Shown piece after piece: positions 7,420 through 14,457 of a stretch of 19,527 nt of DNA. The notes under the pieces were generated by a model. The model had not been told where the DNA came from, searched no databases, and saw only the letters and a program-made list of their open reading frames with translations. Source of the stretch: Clostridia bacterium. Its GTDB lineage: Bacteria > Bacillota > Clostridia > Oscillospirales > CAG-382. A program made the position numbers and the translations under genes. Location of the stretch: assembly GCA_900757905.1 (NCBI GenBank), contig CAAEPN010000186.1, positions 1 to 19,527 of the forward strand, written 5' to 3'. Every line of letters begins with the position of its first letter. The stretch's first letter is position 1.

Positions 7420-8346
7420 TTACGCGGGATTGGAGAAAAGGATCGGACGCGCGTCGCCGAAGCCGAACGCAAAGTCCACATAGCCGATGTAGTCGGTAAT
7501 AAGCGGATTATCCTGCGGAGAGACCAAAACGGTAGGCTTAGTGATATACACAAGCTTCAACACCTCCGACAGCATAAGTGAATCCGCCACAGCCCACTGC
7601 TTGCCGGTAAAGCCGCTGTTTCCGCCGCCGACAACGAGATATTTCATGCCGTAAACGGGATTTGCCGCATTGACCGGCGCGTCGGCGTCCGGATTGGAGG
7701 TCGGGCAGAGCTTGGCGTCCGGACCGCAGATCTCGCGCGCTTTGGATTCCAATTCCGGGCTGACCAAAAGAAGGTCAAGATTGCAGGAAAACGGAAGTCC
7801 GTCCGGCGTGACAAAGCGTGAAGCGCGGCTTTGCGCGTCAGTAATAGCCGATACCGAGAGATTCGTTTTCATGAGATTGGAAAACGTGCCGCACTCGCCG
7901 TCACGGCTGACGGGATGCGCCGCACTCGCCCACGGCACGCCGTCCGCGCCTTTGCGGCTGTCATCGAAAGCACCGCCAAACAGACGGTAGAATTCGTTAA
8001 GCACCGTCATATATGCGCTGTCGGCAAGACGCGTGCCGATTTTTGCCGCTTCGCCCGAGTAGTCGAGCTTTGCCTTTTTGTAGCTGACCGTCACGCGAAG
8101 CGCATGCTCCTTGGGCGTGATGGTGGTAATGAAGGTACGCTTGGAATCGGCGCTCGGAACGGTCGTGCCGTCGTAAAGCGGCAGCTCGCCGTAGCCGCCC
8201 ACGCCCTCTAAGCGATAGTCGATATCGTCGCGGCAGACCACGTCGGTCACGCGGTCGATCACGTCAAGACGCTTCGCATAGCGCATATCAAAACGTTTCT
8301 TGACAAGCGGATATAAGTCGTTGTGCCAGGTGTAAATGTCATTCAT
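7420..8346 (-). CDS. Probable major capsid protein (HK97-fold type)
   Basis: This 308-residue protein lies in the usual major-capsid position, after portal, scaffold candidate and decoration candidate. Features reminiscent of HK97-fold or Mu gpT-like coats are: an N-terminal KKRFDMRYAKRLDVIDRV extended helix, a P-loop-like central region with VTVSYKKAKLDYSGEAAKIGTR, a 'CNLDLLLVSPELESKARE' segment typical of the coat P-domain, the glycine-rich YLVVGGGNSGF, and a C-terminal beta region (KPTVLVSPQDNPLITDY). GAAAGGA is a suitable ribosome binding site. There is no obvious N-terminal delta domain, consistent with a separate scaffold. The call is by position and pattern; a structure prediction would settle it. 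Confidence 0.7.
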   Translation of the reverse strand: MNDIYTWHNDLYPLVKKRFDMRYAKRLDVIDRVTDVVCRDDIDYRLEGVGGYGELPLYDGTTVPSADSKRTFITTITPKEHALRVTVSYKKAKLDYSGEAAKIGTRLADSAYMTVLNEFYRLFGGAFDDSRKGADGVPWASAAHPVSRDGECGTFSNLMKTNLSVSAITDAQSRASRFVTPDGLPFSCNLDLLLVSPELESKAREICGPDAKLCPTSNPDADAPVNAANPVYGMKYLVVGGGNSGFTGKQWAVADSLMLSEVLKLVYITKPTVLVSPQDNPLITDYIGYVDFAFGFGDARPILFSNPA

Positions 8347-8394
8347 AGATAAATTCCTTTCTGCAATTAAAAGCTTTGTTAAGGGTCTTACCGT

Positions 8395-9039
8395 TTACGC
8401 AAGCACCGGCGCTTTGAGCTTTACGCCGACCACGCCGCGCTCTTCGTCGGAATAGGCGCAGATGAACTTGACAGTCGCGCCCGTGCGGAAGAAGCATACG
8501 CCGCAGCCGCTTGCGTCAAGATACATTTCGTCGCCGACATCGGGAACAAGGCGGTATACATCCCCGTTTCCCGGCGTGCCGCCGCTTGTAAGCGTAAGAG
8601 TCGCCGATGAACCCGAAACCGCGCAGGCCGAAATGCGGCGCGAAGTGCCGACCTTATCGGTGTTGGCCGAAGAATCCGCTTTGGAAACAAGCACCGCGCG
8701 TCCCGACGTAAGCGACGCCGAAACGCCGGAGGACGGAATCACTAACGTCGTAGCGCTGCCGCCGGTTGCCGTAAAGCACGGAAGAGACGCTTCATAGATT
8801 GCCTGCGGCGCAATGTTGACGCGGATCTTGCCGCCGTCGGCACGCGCGTTTAATTCATCGTGCTTGCCGGTGTGTTCTTCAGCGGCAACGCCTAAAACAT
8901 GGTCGCCGCTTTCGGCCGCCACAACCTTGTTGTCGGCAATACCGACCGCTTCGCCGTCTTTTATGGCCGTAGAGGTTGCAATATCGTAATCACGGATAAG
9001 CGGCGCATTTGCGCCGGAAGCATTGAATGCAAATTTCAT
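8395..9039 (-). CDS. Probable capsid decoration/cement protein
   Basis: This 214-residue protein is rich in A, G, S, T and V, with few aromatic residues. It opens with NASGANAPLIRDYDIATST and has 'IKDGEAVGIADNKVVAAESGDHVLGVA', a pattern common in small beta-tulip or DUF2190-like capsid decoration proteins. It lies directly before the major capsid candidate, as gpD precedes gpE in lambda. AGAAAGGA lies about 7-8 nt upstream of the ATG. Two cysteines close together (GCGVCFF near residue 180) are unusual. The role is inferred from composition and order. Confidence 0.6.
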   Translation of the reverse strand: MKFAFNASGANAPLIRDYDIATSTAIKDGEAVGIADNKVVAAESGDHVLGVAAEEHTGKHDELNARADGGKIRVNIAPQAIYEASLPCFTATGGSATTLVIPSSGVSASLTSGRAVLVSKADSSANTDKVGTSRRISACAVSGSSATLTLTSGGTPGNGDVYRLVPDVGDEMYLDASGCGVCFFRTGATVKFICAYSDEERGVVGVKLKAPVLA

Positions 9040-9115
9040 TAAAATCGTTCCTTTCTTTGTTGGTTAAATCTGTTTACACGGCCTTTTGACCGTGGATATC
9101 GACGCGCGGCTTCGG

Positions 9116-9883
9116 TCAATTCCCGAAAATACCGCGTTTTCCGTGCGGCACGGAGTGTAAAAGCTCGGCATATTCGCGGTAGCTCATGCCGCTCTGCCGG
9201 GCAATGAGCATTTGCCTTGCCGTGAGCGCGGCGCCGTAATCCACTGGCGGCGTTCCGCCCGGAAAACCGCTGAATGAGCGCGAAGCAGTCTTTGTCACGT
9301 CGCACTTTTGCTCATCTTCAGACGTTTCCGGCGCGGACGGACTCTGTACCTCTTTCCGGATCTGTTCTGCCGCAGCCGCTTTACGAAATGCCAGATATTC
9401 CTCATACACCGATGTGATATCGCCGCTCTTTCCGGCCGCAAACAGCCGGAACGCCTTGGAGGTCACATCGCGTGCCACATCGTTTTCCGGAAATCTGTCG
9501 GCAAGCGCATACAGCGCGCCGAAAACACTTTCCGAAAACACCTTTTCCTCCCCAACCGCCCGGGCGCTTTGCTCTTCACACGGCGCGCCCTCCGCCGCAA
9601 GTCCGGTTTTACCGGACATTTCGTCACTCTCACCGTTTAGATTTTGCAAGCCGTTCTGACCGCAACCGTGCTCTTCACCTGCACCGCTCTCTGCCAAAAC
9701 CGGCTCTGTCTGCACCGTCTTTTTACCGTCTGACAGTTTTGCTTTTTCCGACTGTACTGACGGCTTGTTATCATCAGAACATACGTTCTTTATTTTTTCG
9801 TCGCCGACGGTTATTTCCTCCGTCTTTTCGCTTACCGGAGCCGTCGGACGTTCTGCCGCTTTACTCGTTTTCTTCGGTTTCAT
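9116..9883 (-). CDS. Putative capsid scaffolding protein
   Basis: This 255-residue protein begins with about 120 residues of highly charged, low-complexity K/E/S/T/D-rich sequence, then predicted helices (FGALYALADRFPENDVARD; SVYEEYLAFRKAAAAEQIRKE). The C-terminus is a compact, basic helical segment (residues about 220-255) with ALTARQMLIARQ, GMSYREYAELL and HGKRG. An acidic disordered N-terminus with a small basic coat-binding C-terminal helix is typical of phage scaffolds. The ATG overlaps the portal end by 23 nt, with GGAGGAA as ribosome binding site. Its place between portal and capsid genes fits scaffold. No protease gene is seen. Family not recognised by sequence. Confidence 0.6.
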   Translation of the reverse strand: MKPKKTSKAAERPTAPVSEKTEEITVGDEKIKNVCSDDNKPSVQSEKAKLSDGKKTVQTEPVLAESGAGEEHGCGQNGLQNLNGESDEMSGKTGLAAEGAPCEEQSARAVGEEKVFSESVFGALYALADRFPENDVARDVTSKAFRLFAAGKSGDITSVYEEYLAFRKAAAAEQIRKEVQSPSAPETSEDEQKCDVTKTASRSFSGFPGGTPPVDYGAALTARQMLIARQSGMSYREYAELLHSVPHGKRGIFGN

Positions 9884-11615
9884 GCTGTTCCTCCGTTATT
9901 TTATCTGTGTTTTCGGCAAGCCCGTAAGCCTCCAAAGCGTCGAGAAGCGGCGTTTCATCCGACTGCGCATTTCCGAATTTTTCCTCGATAAACGCGCATA
10001 TTTCCGCGCGCATCGGAAGTCCTAACGCTTCGACATACGCCTCGACGAGTTTATAATTGTCGCGGTCAATATTCATGCCGACAAGCGAGCTGATAGCCGA
10101 TACGGTAAACGCCTTGGAATTGGCAAGGCCATCGCCGATGTGTATTTTAATATCGAGTGGCAGAATCTCGCCGCTTTCGGCGTCGCGGAATTCCTCCGGC
10201 TCAAAACCAAAGCCAAGGGACGCCGTATCAACAAAGCGTCCTTTTTCGTAAAACTCCTGTGCCGTCATATCGATAAGCCGGTATAGACGGCGGAAGCCCT
10301 CGGTGCGCCCTGCTTTTTTGAGCGACTGGCGGCTTGCGGAACGCTCGTTGAGCAGCGCAATGCCGGTCGCCGTGGTCACGCGCGACGGCTCTTTGCCTTG
10401 ATTGATATCAAAATTGCCGGTGGTCTGCTCCATCATGTTCTGAAAACGCGCATACCCGGATAACAGCCCGGTCTGCGCCGCTGACAGATTACCGAGCCGC
10501 TGAACCTTGCCCATCATCCCCGGTCTTAGCTTCCACACCGCGCCCGGTGAATTGTCCGGCGCTTCGCCGTCGCTGAAAGCGTTTTCTTCTGCCAAAATGA
10601 CATCATTTGAGCAAAAGGCGGCATTGAGCTGGGCAAAGGTCAGATCACGGTCGGCCGCGTCGATAAGCCCGATAATCGGCTCAAGCTCACTCTTGCCCCA
10701 AAGACTGCCTTCGTTGGGCACTTTGTGGTAAATGACGAACGGATAAGAGCCAAACCCGGTATTAAGCCAGTATTTCGGCAGATATTTGACCTCCTTGCCT
10801 CCGATAAGAACACAAAGCGCGATGTCGCCGGCCGCATACCGAATCCCGTTTGATTGCCCGTCCGTCGGCTGCCGGAACCAAAACTCCGTTACCGTCACCG
10901 TGTCCTCATCGGAATAGCCGTCGCCGGCCGTAATGCCGCCCGAAGTATGCTCTAAATAATCGGCAAACGTTTCACCGCGCTCGCGCATGTCCCGTTCAAA
11001 TAAACGGTATGCGCGCTGCCGGTGCATGCGGTAAACAAAGGCAATGTATTCGCAGGCGTCTACCTCCGACGCCGTCGGGTCGGCATAGATCTGTTCGGGC
11101 AGCGGCGCTTCTACCGTAACGTCGGCACGCTCATCCGAACCTCCGGAACCGACATTTCCCCAACCGATCTTCCACACCGCACTGCCGTAAATGCCGAGTC
11201 TGCGCTCGTTTCGCGTGTTTAAGACCGTAAGGTCGTTGATGTCGCAAACGCGGCGCACAGTCTCTTCGCGTTTTTTGGCGGCGTCCGCACCGCCCGACGC
11301 ACGCGGCGAAAACTCAAATTCCGGCAAATTCGGGTCGATCTGACTTTCAATGTGAATGTACCCGTCGGTCGCCTGTGCCGGTGTCCACGGCAAATTCATA
11401 TCCTCCGAAAAGCTGCCCGAAAAATAGCCGATATCGTGAACCCCGTCGTAATAGCGGCGCATTTTCCGCCAGTATACCTCGGTGCTCTGACGCGAAAGCG
11501 CGCTGTTGTCCACCAAAGCACACACGGTTTCTTCGCGTGCATGCGGTGAGGAATAATCGTATAAACCGTCGTATACCGGAACGTCTTTGGTAAACAATCC
11601 GTATTTTTTCTTCAT
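9861..11615 (-). CDS. Phage portal protein
   Basis: The portal forms the dodecameric DNA gate at one capsid vertex. The ATG at 11615 gives 584 residues and has GGAAAGGAAAC upstream; longer in-frame extensions overlap the terminase end. Portal-like features are the early YWRKMRRYYDGVHD helix, the 'QIDPNLPEFEFSPRA' phrase, the LGIYGSAVWKIGW segment, 'YADPTASEVDACEYIAFVYRM', WFRQPTDG, the PFVIYHKVPNEGSLWGKSELE stretch, and a long C-terminal helical region with SRVTTATGIALLNERSASRQS. The last phrase (ATGIALL) is typical of P22- or podovirus-type portals. It is directly downstream of the large terminase and overlaps the scaffold candidate by 23 nt. The assignment is strong by pattern and order. 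Confidence 0.9.
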   Translation of the reverse strand: MKKKYGLFTKDVPVYDGLYDYSSPHAREETVCALVDNSALSRQSTEVYWRKMRRYYDGVHDIGYFSGSFSEDMNLPWTPAQATDGYIHIESQIDPNLPEFEFSPRASGGADAAKKREETVRRVCDINDLTVLNTRNERRLGIYGSAVWKIGWGNVGSGGSDERADVTVEAPLPEQIYADPTASEVDACEYIAFVYRMHRQRAYRLFERDMRERGETFADYLEHTSGGITAGDGYSDEDTVTVTEFWFRQPTDGQSNGIRYAAGDIALCVLIGGKEVKYLPKYWLNTGFGSYPFVIYHKVPNEGSLWGKSELEPIIGLIDAADRDLTFAQLNAAFCSNDVILAEENAFSDGEAPDNSPGAVWKLRPGMMGKVQRLGNLSAAQTGLLSGYARFQNMMEQTTGNFDINQGKEPSRVTTATGIALLNERSASRQSLKKAGRTEGFRRLYRLIDMTAQEFYEKGRFVDTASLGFGFEPEEFRDAESGEILPLDIKIHIGDGLANSKAFTVSAISSLVGMNIDRDNYKLVEAYVEALGLPMRAEICAFIEEKFGNAQSDETPLLDALEAYGLAENTDKITEEQHETEENE

Positions 11616-11638
11616 GTACTGTTTCCTTTCCTGATTTT

Positions 11639-13060
11639 TTATCGGCCGATCGTGCCGTCTGTTTTTTTTCGTTGCTTTAAGCACCGCTTCCGGCGTTTTT
11701 CGCGCTCCGGCAGCAAAACGGCGGCAAGCCGCTTGTTTTCTGCCGTTTGCGGTGTTACCGCAGAATATCCGACGCGTGACGCCGCAAAATAGCGTAATGC
11801 ATCCGGCGCATGGGTGATCTCATGCGGCTGTACCGCTGCGTCGCCCGGCTTTGTGCGGTCATATAGCAATAACGGCAGACAGCGGATGAGGTTGGTGCAG
11901 CGGCGTAGGATGTGCAGTGCCGAATGCCTGGAGCCGTCCGGCTCTGTGTATACCTTCATCCATTCCTTTAAGCAGCTCCAGCCCTGAATGCGCTCCGACG
12001 AAAGCTTCGTAAGATACACACCGTTATCGGAAAACAGCTCCGCCATGCTCCGACCGCTGTCCTTTTGGCGCGACCACAAGTCGCTCGGCGCAAGAAACGT
12101 GTCCACACCGTCTGCCTTGGCAAGTATTTCACGTGCAGCCGCACTCACCACAAGACCACTCTTATAGACCTCGTCGTAAACATACGCTTCACCCTTTTCG
12201 TCCACCGCTACAAAAAGCGCGGCCAACATGTCAAGACCGTAGTCAATGGCACAGACGCGCCGCATATGTGCGTCCGGTACGAAATCGGGAACCGTGTGGA
12301 TCTCGTAATCGAATTCCGGGAAAAACTGCCCTTCAAAGCCGCCCCAGCTGCCGTCAAGCCATGCCTCGCGCAATCCTTTCGGCAGGCTTTTTAACTGCTC
12401 CAAATAATCCGGATTGCTTTCCAAAAGCGCCGGATTGTCGTAAACGCTTGCCGGGATAAACGCATAATCCTCCGCTTTTTCGCCTTCGCGATAGTCGCGG
12501 TCGATAAATAAGCGCTTGACCCAACCGTGTCCCACACCGCCCGGATTGCAGGTCAGATACATACGCTTAGGATAACCGTTTGTGCCGCGCAAGGTCGCTT
12601 TCAGCGTCTGAAACTGATATTCCGTAAACTGCGTCGCTTCGTCGATGGCGATGACGTCATATTCCATACCTTGATAGCGCGCGGTATCATTTTCACTGTC
12701 CAAATAGCCAAGGCGCAGAACCGAACCGTTGTAAAATTCAAAACATTTGCGTGAATCGGTGTATTCGGCAAGTCCGTCTAACTCGGACACTAACACACGC
12801 ACATGGTTGGAAAGCAGCTCGCCGTAGGTCCGGCGCACGAGAAGCACCGAAAGTCCCGGAAAGCGTAAACACATAAGGATGATCTTGCGGCGTAACGCCC
12901 AGCTTTTTCCGCCGCCGCGCGCACCGCCATAGGCAACGTATTTTTCGTGAGCCATAAAAAACTCAAGCTGTTTTTTCTGCGGCACACCGGAAAAATGTAC
13001 CTTTCGCGCACCATCCGGCAATCGCACGTCAACCGATTTTTTTGCTTTTTTATTCGGCAA
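11639..13060 (-). CDS. terL: Phage terminase large subunit
   Basis: This is the ATP-driven packaging motor with nuclease. At 473 residues it has the full family arrangement: adenine-binding QKK motif near residue 29, Walker A GGARGGGKS at 45-53, Walker B DVIAIDE at 135-141 and coupling motif LTCNPGG at 169-175. In the nuclease domain AIDYGLD (D273), APSD (D326) and HAPDALRY (D420) supply likely metal ligands. All key residues are intact. The start is a TTG overlapping the end of the small-subunit gene by 11 nt; GAGGAT is about 11 nt upstream, a weak site, so the exact start is uncertain, though translation is probably coupled. The stop lies 23 nt before the portal start. Confidence 0.95.
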   Translation of the reverse strand: MPNKKAKKSVDVRLPDGARKVHFSGVPQKKQLEFFMAHEKYVAYGGARGGGKSWALRRKIILMCLRFPGLSVLLVRRTYGELLSNHVRVLVSELDGLAEYTDSRKCFEFYNGSVLRLGYLDSENDTARYQGMEYDVIAIDEATQFTEYQFQTLKATLRGTNGYPKRMYLTCNPGGVGHGWVKRLFIDRDYREGEKAEDYAFIPASVYDNPALLESNPDYLEQLKSLPKGLREAWLDGSWGGFEGQFFPEFDYEIHTVPDFVPDAHMRRVCAIDYGLDMLAALFVAVDEKGEAYVYDEVYKSGLVVSAAAREILAKADGVDTFLAPSDLWSRQKDSGRSMAELFSDNGVYLTKLSSERIQGWSCLKEWMKVYTEPDGSRHSALHILRRCTNLIRCLPLLLYDRTKPGDAAVQPHEITHAPDALRYFAASRVGYSAVTPQTAENKRLAAVLLPEREKRRKRCLKQRKKTDGTIGR

Positions 13061-13448
13061 GACGCATCATATCCTCATCCAAAACAATGCGTATGCTGTG
13101 CGGAACTTCGTCCGAAGCGCTCTTTGCGCCCCAGCCGAAATTGTATTTTAAGCTGTTGACCGCAGCGCTCGCCGAAAGTGCTCCGGCAAGCGCATTTTCT
13201 TCGGTAAACGCTTCAATGCGCGCCAAAGTCCGCGCAAGAAGCGTTTTATAGCGCTGGCTGGCGTACAGCCTTTCGAATTCGCCGCGCGTCAAACCCGTCG
13301 CTAACAAAAGTCCCGAAAGCGAATACGGCTTTTTGACCTTTTTGTCTTCCTTTTCCGCCGCACGCGCGTTGATTTCGTCGCAGGCGGTAAAATACGCTTC
13401 GATCTTTTGCTCTAACTCCGTTATGTTCATCAAACGTTTTCGTTCCAT
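13050..13448 (-). CDS. terS: Phage terminase small subunit
   Basis: This is the DNA-recognition subunit of the packaging machine. From ATG 13448 (GGAAAGGAAG upstream) it has 132 residues. The N-terminal half (ITELEQKIEAYFTACDE; PYSLSGLLLATGLTRGEFERL) looks like the helix-turn-helix region seen in many small terminases. The second half is a helical oligomerisation segment (LARTLARIEAFTEENALAG), and the tail contains NSLKYNFGWGAK, a phrase common in this class of Firmicute small terminase. It overlaps the large-subunit start. A longer frame up to 13544 has no supporting ribosome binding site. Confidence 0.88.
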   Translation of the reverse strand: MERKRLMNITELEQKIEAYFTACDEINARAAEKEDKKVKKPYSLSGLLLATGLTRGEFERLYASQRYKTLLARTLARIEAFTEENALAGALSASAAVNSLKYNFGWGAKSASDEVPHSIRIVLDEDMMRLAE

Positions 13449-13479
13449 GTTTCTTCTTCCTTTCCGGCCTTCGCCGAAT

Positions 13480-13701
13480 TTAATAGTCCTCTTGTACGAA
13501 AAACTCTTCGGCGTTATCCGCCGCATAGTCCTCCCAACAGGCACGGTGAATCCTGTCTCCGGTGGCGGAGACTGTCACAGACTCGTCCTCCGCATCGATC
13601 GTAAAGCCGCATTCTGCACAACGGCCGCAGGCACCGATCCGCATGTGAAAATTCACGCCGCCGGTAAGCTCTCTTAAATCGTTTAAATATACGCTTCTCA
13701 A
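13480..13701 (-). CDS. Small zinc-finger-like protein heading the phage operon
   Basis: This 73-residue protein begins at TTG 13701, chosen because the perfect AAGGAGGAG site lies about 6 nt upstream and no ATG in frame has one. It carries C25, C28 and C31, then H52 and C55; CAEC with HRAC forms a CX2C-X20-HX2C pattern typical of a half-LIM or treble-clef zinc site. The C-terminus is very acidic (AADNAEEFFVQEDY). It is the first gene of the capsid/packaging operon, 31 nt before terS. Such small zinc proteins occur near packaging or HNH genes in Firmicute phages, but this one lacks HNH residues. Function is unknown. Confidence 0.72.
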   Translation of the reverse strand: MRSVYLNDLRELTGGVNFHMRIGACGRCAECGFTIDAEDESVTVSATGDRIHRACWEDYAADNAEEFFVQEDY

Positions 13702-13781
13702 ATTGTCTCCTCCTTCGATGTTCGTTCGCCGTCTCGCCCGGACACATAAACGCCCAAGCAAGGCGATCTTTGTTGCAATTA

Positions 13782-13795
13782 CGAACATTTGTTCT
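13782..13795. promoter_or_regulatory. LexA-like SOS box upstream of the phage operon
   Basis: Read on the minus strand, the core GAACAAATGTTC fits the Gram-positive LexA pattern GAAC-RNRY-GTTY exactly; only the outermost bases differ from the 14-nt consensus. It lies about 80 nt upstream of the first phage gene. A weak promoter (TTGCAA 13821-13826, TACAAA 13797-13802, 18-nt spacer) sits just upstream, so LexA would cover its start point. Damage-inducible control is an inference. Confidence 0.5.
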
Positions 13796-13811
13796 TTTTG
13801 TAGTCTTTTTA

Positions 13812-13838
13812 AAGTGCTGCTTGCAAAAAACAGCACTT
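13812..13838 (-). other. Leader hairpin 2 of the phage operon
   Basis: An 8-bp perfect stem (13812-13819 with 13831-13838) with an 11-nt loop is located mid-leader. It has no U-run on the transcribed strand, so it is not an intrinsic terminator. Confidence 0.5.
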
Positions 13839-13938
13839 GAATTGGGTTAATAAGTTGCAGCATGAGCAAAAATCAGTTTGCGATCTGCTCGGTGCTGAAG
13901 ATTTTAATGTATGCTACGCATAACGGAATAATGTCCCG

Positions 13939-13961
13939 AAAGATTTGTCTCTCAAATCTTT
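13939..13961 (-). other. 5'-terminal hairpin of the phage operon transcript
   Basis: A 9-bp perfect stem (13939-13947 with 13953-13961) with a 5-nt loop starts within a few bases of the predicted transcript start. A hairpin at the very 5' end often stabilises Gram-positive mRNAs. Confidence 0.55.
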
Positions 13962-13970
13962 ACTGCGGAT

Positions 13971-13999
13971 ATTATACCACAAAATTCCAATTTTGTCAA
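13971..13999 (-). promoter_or_regulatory. Perfect-consensus promoter of the phage operon
   Basis: On the minus strand TTGACA (13994-13999) and TATAAT (13971-13976) are spaced exactly 17 nt. The predicted start is near 13964, leaving a leader of about 260 nt to the first gene. A promoter this strong on a structural-gene operon is unusual, because phage late promoters normally need activation. The stretch 13702-14070 contains this promoter, the two leader hairpins and the LexA-like box, and no gene I can support. Confidence 0.88.
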
Positions 14000-14070
14000 G
14001 AGTTTTTTCGAACAAAAGTTCCATTATTTAAAACCGGCAGAATTTGTATTAATTTAGCATACCGGTATAC

Positions 14071-14115
14071 AAAATACCCGACACGGTTCGAAACAAGTCC
14101 GTGTCGGGCATTTTT
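14071..14115. terminator. Bidirectional terminator after the ATPase pseudogene
   Basis: A 10-bp stem (14077-14086 with 14099-14108) and 12-nt loop is extended by AAAAT/ATTTT pairs across one A-C mismatch. Both sides end in A or T runs. It closes the operon arriving from the right at the pseudogene stop and insulates the phage promoter. Confidence 0.85.
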
Positions 14116-14438
14116 AAAATTCATCTTCATGTTCCCGAAAAAAGTCGAAATAGGTCTGTGCTACCGCAAGCTCACTCCACCGTTTAACATCCACCGGGTC
14201 TTCGTCAAAATCATAAACCTTTGCACGCTTCATCGATAGCATAAGTCGCTACAATAAACTGACAGCCAAACGACCCGTTCGAACCGGAAAATACCGTGAT
14301 CGGCTCAAAATCAAGCCGTGACAACCGGCCGCAAAGCGTTTGAAACGGATAGAACGACGTGTAGCAGTTTGGATGCTTGCGCATGAAAAAAGCGTATTCC
14401 GCGTCGGCATCCGGAAATGTAAAAGCGTCCAAATACAT
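14114..14438 (-). pseudogene. Internally deleted AAA/ABC-type ATPase pseudogene
   Basis: The N-terminal part (from ATG 14436-14438) reads FEPITVFSGSNGS, matching the start of SMC/ABC-like ATPases whose next residues should be GKST of Walker A. Instead it jumps to FGCQFIVAT, which resembles the Walker B/H-loop end of the same family (QFI.ATHSP). The central region, normally over 100 residues, is missing. The first frame stops at 14211. The expected C-terminus (SMKRAKVYDFDEDPVDVK...FFREHEDEF) continues in another frame from about 14233 to 14114. So there are two lesions: a large deletion inside Walker A and a frame-changing small deletion at the H-loop. It follows the GTPase-NYN gene by 19 nt. 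Confidence 0.82.
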
Positions 14439-14457
14439 GCTTTTTCCCCTCTCGCCT

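Noticed and set aside
13702..13963. A T-box or other known riboswitch in the phage operon leader
   Set aside because: No T-box sequence (AGGGTGGNACCGCG), no terminator/antiterminator pair with a U-run and no other riboswitch core I recognise.
4074..13999. A complete functional prophage
   Set aside because: No integrase, repressor, replication, long-tail or lysis genes and no clear attachment-site repeats are visible within the window.
13862..14239. Plus-strand 125-residue frame in the intergenic region
   Set aside because: It runs across the phage promoter, the bidirectional terminator and the antisense of the pseudogene, with no ribosome binding site or recognisable domain.
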